From Hyaloscypha bicolor E (Eukaryota; Ascomycota; Leotiomycetes; Helotiales; Hyaloscyphaceae), in the NCBI RefSeq assembly GCF_002865645.1, contig NW_020194675.1:1-64000 (forward strand): 64,000 bases of DNA. Reading direction: 5' to 3'. Numbering within the stretch: position 1 is the stretch's first letter; every line of letters starts with the position of its first letter. Of the stretch, positions 59,129 through 64,000 are shown one piece after another. The translations under genes and the position numbers were made by a program. The notes beneath the pieces were generated by a model. That model worked only from the letters and a program-made list of their open reading frames with translations. It was not told the origin of the DNA and did no database searches.

Positions 59129-61282
59129 ATGGAACCACTGAGAAAATGCATCGAACGTCTCCAACTTCTTGGAGAAGTCTGTCCAGGTTGTGGAATTGGG
59201 TTGGGATTAGGAGGGGAGGAAATGTATCGCTCGTCCCTTGGCACATTGCAAACATCGCGGAGGGCCGGTTGTCCAATATGTTGCATCATTCTCGACGGCG
59301 TCAACGAGTTTGACAGCAAGTGGACCGCGAAGCATTCTATTCACACGCGAATTCAAATTTGCTGGAATCCTAGAAAGTATGAACGGGAAGGATTCTTGGT
59401 CTGGTTGGCTGATGATCAGGACGTAATGAGTCCAACCTTTCGGATACATGAGGCTGTTGGTTAGTTCATCCCTAAGCTGCAAGCTGCAGTCCGACTGACT
59501 GATATCCACAGATGAATCTCATCTTGGAGCTGATGCCTTGACACCCCTCCGTGATATTGTCGACGACACTAGGTCTGACCTGACTTGTAGACGTATCTCG
59601 CAATGGCTTGCAAGATGCGTAGAGCATCATGATACTTGCAAGGCTAAAGCTAACTTCACCCCTACTCGGGTAATAGCCGTGGGGTCTTCGGGTGATAATC
59701 AAGTAAGACTTATGAATGCCGTTCCCAAGCAGCCGTATGCTGCCTTGAGCTATTGCTGGGGCAGCGCTTAGACGGGGTCGTTATAACCAACACATGGAAC
59801 TTCCAGAGACACTGCATAAGCATCGTACTCAATTCCTTGGCTGCCACCATTCAGGACGCAATATTTGTCTGCCGTGGTCTAGGCATCCACTTTCTTTGGG
59901 TTGACGCACTCTGCATTATTCAAGATGACGGCAACGATTGGCTGCGGGAATCGGCGCGTATGCGGCTTGTGTATTCGAACGCGTATTTGACTATTGTCGC
60001 CCACAACGCCGCATCATCTAAGGAAGGGTTCTTGGGCAAGCAATTCTTTGGACAACCAAGTTGGCAGAGGCGATTTTGTAGCAATCGTGCGCGATTACAA
60101 CGGAAATACCACTTACGAGTTGGAATCGTGCCTTTCAGTCTCGAGATGTGGCAAGAGTTCTCCAAGGTCGAAGAACGGGGTTGGACTTTGCAAGAGTGCA
60201 TTCTCTCTCCACGCCTTGTACACTTCACAGGCTTAGAACTGGTATGGGAGTGTGAGCAAGGGCCATCTCTCTGCGAATGTGGGCATATGATGGCGTGCGG
60301 GGCGGCAGGCCAACCGACCAAAACTCAGTTCTCACAGTATGGGATAGATAACATTACAAATCAGAGTTGGATGAGGTTGGTTGGGGATTTCACAAGCCGC
60401 AATCTCTCACGCCAATCTGACAGGCTAATAGCATTGTCGGGGCTGGCGGAGATGGTTTACGCCAGGACCAACAAGACACGCACTTATTTGGCAGGCCTGT
60501 GGAGCTCGAATCTTCAAGAACAGCTTCTCTGGCATTCGTACAACACCCAGCGATCCCGCCCGTCACCACCGACTGCTCCGAGCTGGTCTTGGGCTTCACT
60601 TGGCACCCCCATCATGTGGGAGGGTCCCTGGATGGAACTTGGTCTCTCACAAGTCGAAGTTCACTACGACGAGTGCTTCTGCAATCTCCTCGTCCAGAGC
60701 AATGCTTTCGGAGCGGTCACTTCGGGGGAGCTCGCAATAGAAGGCTTCGTCCAGGCGGTTTGTGTAGTTACTGTCGAAGCACCAAACAGCGCAAGCTCAG
60801 ATGCGCAAGAAAGTGGTCTCACGTTCCTTGGAGCGCCGAATGGCGTGAGGATATTTGTCTTCTCTGATTTGAGTCACGCCATAGATATCCAGAGCGCAAA
60901 CCCTCGTGCGCAGTGCTGGCGAGGGCATTGTTCCTCGGATGGCGATGGATGGTGCGGCAAGTGCAGACTATCGCCAGAGAAATGGCAGGAGGGAAGATAT
61001 TATTGTCTCCAAGTCGTAGCGAACCCAATCGTGGGTATAACCGTGGGTACTAACTTTTCGGGAGGACCCCCCATTGAAGAGCTTCAATTCTACTTCTTGT
61101 TACTGGAACGGTTTTCAGGTTCTGAGGATATCTTTGAACGGGTTGGAATGGCGGGGTCTGAGTGTATCGATCCCCGCTCTTGGGGGCTTTCTCAGCGATC
61201 AAAGTCACGAAAGGATAAGAGCGGGGAAGATATTCTGCCCTTCTTCCCGGATGCAGAGTGGAAGAAAATCCGGATTGTCTAA
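59129..61282 (+). pseudogene. HET-domain protein with one frameshift
   Basis: Exon 1 (59129-59459) reads VCPGCGIGLGLGGEEMYRSS and CPICCIILDGVN. An intron (59460-59511, branch CTGACTGAT) joins it to DESHLGADALTPLRDI, ISQWLARCVEHHDTC and YAALSYCWGS, the start of the HET domain. There, at about 59758-59770, the frame must shift by one base to go on with DGVVITNTWNFQRH, TIQDAIFVCRGLGIHFLWVD, LCIIQDDGNDW, RMRLVYSNAYLTIVAHNAA, ERGWTLQECILSPRLVHF and the long C-terminal region to the stop at 61282. The C-terminus is open over 500 codons, so the damage looks recent or could be a sequencing slip. If the shift is an error, the gene is intact (about 700 residues). The role would be non-self recognition and cell death. 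Confidence 0.82.
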
Positions 61283-61770
61283 GAACAATATAGTTGAGGC
61301 TGATATTACTTGCTGCGACCAGTGTTCCCAATAGTATACTATAGTGTGCTGATATTGAAGCCCTAATACGTACGCCGTATAATATCACTAATGTTAATAC
61401 GTATTGAGTGCAGTACTGTGCCGTATTATAATACTACTCGTATACTGGTACACTATATATACCCTGTCCACGTGACTTTTATATCTTCTCTCTGCCTTAG
61501 GACTTGGATTATTTAAGTATCCAGGTGTAGAATAAAGTAGGGGGGGGGGGGGGCATTTACTAATAAGGAAGCTGATTAGTCTAAGTTTTAATGCGACTAT
61601 TTATGCGTTGGGTCGCGTAAACGCGTGAGAAATGCGTGTTTTCAGCCCTAAGTTAGGGGGGTCGGATCACGCGAAAGTCATGCACAGTGCAATCAGTGCA
61701 CTAGTCGTAGAACTAGTAATGGTAGATGGCTGAAGCTGTAGTGCCTGGCTCTCGGAGCTGGCCGTTGTTG
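61283..61770. other. Intergenic between HET gene and membrane-protein pseudogene
   Basis: No frame is supported. It holds many TACGTA-like and GTATAC words (61360-61450) and a run of 14 G at 61540-61553. Confidence 0.4.
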
Positions 61771-62569
61771 TTACAGTAGACTCTCGATTATCTCTCGGTG
61801 TTTGCGCCTTATTTCCTGCCCATGTGTCGCCTGCGCTTCCGCATCTAGTTCTGCGATCCGATCCTCAGCAATGGGATGGCTCTTCTTCGTGGTGTTTCCC
61901 GCTTCTAATTCTGACTTCCTGTACAGGCTCTTCTGCATGGTGCCTCCCGCTTCCAACTCTGGCTTCATGGATAGGCTGTGAGCGCCATTATCCATTTGGG
62001 TGGTTTCCATTGGAGCTGGTTCCCTTTGACGACGTCGGACATATACGAATGCGCTGAGAAGAAGCAGAGCAACTAGTACAGTGAAACCTCGCTACAAGGA
62101 TACTCAATATAAGGATATCCTCGATATAAGGATACATCTGCTGGCCCCGCAGGGATTAATTTTGCTGTGTGCCACACCTCGTTATAAGAATACCTCGGTA
62201 TATCCTTAGTTTTTGGGGACAGTTTCGGTATCCTTATATCGAGGCTTCACTGTACAAACGCTACTGTAACCCCGATTCCTTTCTTTACTCCTGTGGAAAG
62301 ACCCTGAGACTGAGGAATAGTAATGGTAGTGGGGGTTGCTGTTTGCCCCCTTGCCACAGACGGAGTTGATGCGGTCATACTGGCCTTTGGCGATGGCGGG
62401 ACAGTTTGTTGGTCCCGTACCAGCCAAGATGGGAGCTCCGTGATCGTTGGTGCGCCGTACACCGTCACGTTTTGACTGCCGAGAGGGTGAAGCTGCTCTC
62501 GCAAAAGTATTCACCGGAACAACCAAAAACGCCTTCAGCGACATCGATAACGGTCGCGCCTTGAGTCAT
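61771..62569 (-). pseudogene. Single-pass membrane protein gene disrupted by a MITE
   Basis: The upstream half (62504-62253) reads VTVYGAPTITELPSWLVRDQ, a Thr/Pro/Ser-rich stalk and LSTGVKKGIGVTVAFV. The MITE cuts in here. After it (62076-61771) the same frame continues with LVALLLLSAFVYVRRRQREP and a charged tail (METTQMDNG to REIIESLL). Together they make one membrane helix followed by a basic stop-transfer, a layout common in fungal wall sensors and glycoprotein-like surface proteins. The function is unknown. Further upstream (62569-62480) a Cys-containing piece (GVFGCSGEYFCESSF) lies in another frame, so a second frameshift or an intron is present. The MITE adds a stop (CAGTGA) two codons into the element. 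Confidence 0.7.
62079..62252. mobile_element. 174-bp MITE with CAGTGAAGCCTCG-type ends and TA duplication
   Basis: The left end is CAGTGAAACCTCGCTACAAG and the right end read inward is CAGTGAAGCCTCGATATAAG. TA flanks both sides (62077-62078, 62253-62254). CAGTG ends with TA duplication are typical of pogo/Fot-type Tc1-mariner elements. The core has further AAGGATA words and no frame. It is inserted in a membrane-helix codon run. Confidence 0.9.
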
Positions 62570-63736
62570 GATATATTACGGGCTAATAAAAGTGCCAGGT
62601 AGAAATTCACTCATGGTGTAGCCACTGTGGAATGAAGATTCTTCGGTTAGCGCAATGATCTTGCTTTTTCAATGGCGCAGCCGAACCCCACAATAGGGGG
62701 CCTAAGCGAGCCGCTTCAGCGATGTACTTACGTACTGTAACTGCCTCACGCCGCCATGCACTCCTCCCCTCAAAAATAGCACCATCAGGAAAATTATAAC
62801 CACTCAAGCTTCACCATTCAACCGTTGTGGCGGGGAAGCAGCAGCTAGTTCTTGGAGCACCACTCTAACAGTTTATAAAGGCTGTATCGCCAGGAATACT
62901 AGATTCTGTCGTGCATTTGTTATTAATTCAAGTATCCTCTTTATAATTGCATGAATAAGGCAGTATTTGGCATGTAATTAGGCTTCAAATATGAGGGTAA
63001 AGTTGATATAGATTGAGATGTCTAAAGTATAAGAAGTGCGGTTTAGCGGAGGGTTTATATGCCTCTGCAGCTGAGCTAACCAAAAGGGGAGAACCACGTG
63101 TATGGCAACTACACCTATTTTCAGCGAGGGAAGAAGCTTCAGACATGGCGTCCAAACGCCTTGCGCGCAGATATCCAGTCCGAAATTTGAATTCCAGAGA
63201 AGAGGAATCGGGTTCAGTAGAGCGGCTCGCAAGTATTCCCTGTTGGACAATGAGCCTTGACAAGTCCACCTGCGATCCGACAAAGATCCGGCAATACTGT
63301 CTCCGAAGAGCTGCTTATATTTAAACGGCGGTTCGAATCAGAGGCAGGGCGCCAAGAAAAGTTCTCTGACATACTTCAATGGCCCCTTTAACCTCTAGGT
63401 CTTGATCGATTATCTCGTGTTGGGTGCCGTCTGCAGAGGACCAGGACCGGCGATGCGAAAAGCTGATGTTGACAAAGAACTGATGCATTTCGTTGCGAGA
63501 TGCTGACTGTAGATCTCCGCAAAGATTAGATGAGAGAAATGCCAACAAACTATTGTAAACAAGTTGGCCGCAGTATTTTTAGAAGTGATTGCTCTTTCCA
63601 GTTCGTTGCTGGACATGTTGACGATTTCGAGGCATCGCGGATTCTCAGTGAATCGACCGGCTTGATTCACTGAAGGTCTTCAAGGAACAGAGAGATTGAA
63701 ACCTGTTCTTGTTGGAATTTTCGACGAAGTCTCTTC
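62570..63736. other. Intergenic; no supported gene
   Basis: Short overlapping frames only (62978-63283 minus, 63013-63324 plus, 63410-63670 minus), without domains. Part may be a promoter. Confidence 0.4.
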
Positions 63737-64000
63737 TCACCAAATGATAGTTCTCGTCCTCGTCACGACTTCGTCAGATGAACTGGATACCCGCTGCTTA
63801 CAGATCAACGTCGCTGCACGCTTTTCCAAATCAGCATCCCATCTGATGGCGGATATCCTTGCCCATCCAGGGACATAATCATTCTCAAGGTACTGTTCTT
63901 CGAGATCCATGACGAATTTCATAATCTTTGCACTGAACAGTCCATCCCATACGCCTTCTCTCCTCGGATATTTCAACAATAGCTCAATTGCTTTGCGACC
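63737..64000 (-). CDS. C-terminal end of a probable Zn2Cys6 transcription factor (cut by window edge)
   Basis: The minus frame is open from the window edge to a stop at 63737 (about 87 codons). It reads KAIELLLKYPRREGVWDG, then FVMDLEEQYL, YVPGWARISAIRWDADLEKR and a short charged end, which resembles the C-terminal end of fungal Zn2Cys6 factors (a conserved RREG(V/L)WD block near the end). The zinc cluster would lie beyond the window, so the assignment is tentative. No stop or frameshift is seen in this part. Confidence 0.55.
   Translation of the reverse strand, partial: GRKAIELLLKYPRREGVWDGLFSAKIMKFVMDLEEQYLENDYVPGWARISAIRWDADLEKRAATLICKQRVSSSSDEVVTRTRTIIW

Noticed and set aside
63325..63360. 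GGTTCGAATCA as a tRNA B-box
   Set aside because: No matching A-box or cloverleaf can be drawn around it.

Overview
The window is the end of a filamentous ascomycete chromosome. It opens with a CCCTAA telomere array at base 1. Genes have short introns (about 35-60 bp) with CTAAC/CTGAC branch points. HET-domain genes, Zn2Cys6 regulators, a kinesin-3 and AT-rich mutated repeat blocks all fit Pezizomycotina; Leotiomycetes is my guess for the class, without proof.

Layout. 1-930: telomere and AT-rich subtelomeric DNA. 1.2-9.5 kb: a defence-like island. It holds a gasdermin-like gene (minus) divergent from a subtilisin-like protease gene (plus), the arrangement known from het-Q1/het-Q2 of Podospora; then a decayed fungal gene of unknown function and an AIG1/IMAP-type GTPase gene. 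10-19 kb: a HET gene split by a 7.15-kb terminal-inverted-repeat transposon with an exact 8-bp target duplication. 19.3-19.7 kb: an LTR-like repeat. 20-27 kb: an NCS1 permease, a decayed 2-oxoglutarate oxygenase and a secreted alpha-carbonic anhydrase. 27-34 kb: a Zn2Cys6 factor and a second, broken HET gene. 34-45 kb: an MFS transporter with a long tail, a methyltransferase and a kinesin-3 (UncA/Unc-104). 45-50 kb: a gene-poor gap. 50.3-51.6 kb: a seven-knuckle CNBP/Gis2-type protein. 52.9-58.6 kb: a palindromic satellite and a nearly complete copia element. 59-64 kb: a third HET gene with a frameshift, a membrane-protein gene split by a TA-flanked MITE, and the end of a probable Zn2Cys6 factor.

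How it fits together. In the best-supported system, a DUF7580-type domain fused to a protease would sense a signal, and the protease would cut and release a membrane-pore-forming gasdermin. The pair lies within 6.5 kb of the telomere, beside a GTPase and three HET-type incompatibility genes. Many neighbouring genes are broken by stop codons that look like C-to-T or G-to-A changes, as expected of a RIP-exposed subtelomere. The gasdermin and protease genes read through in frame after short introns are removed, so they appear to be kept functional while their neighbours decay.

All splice models were made by eye. Domain names come from motif recognition, not searches.
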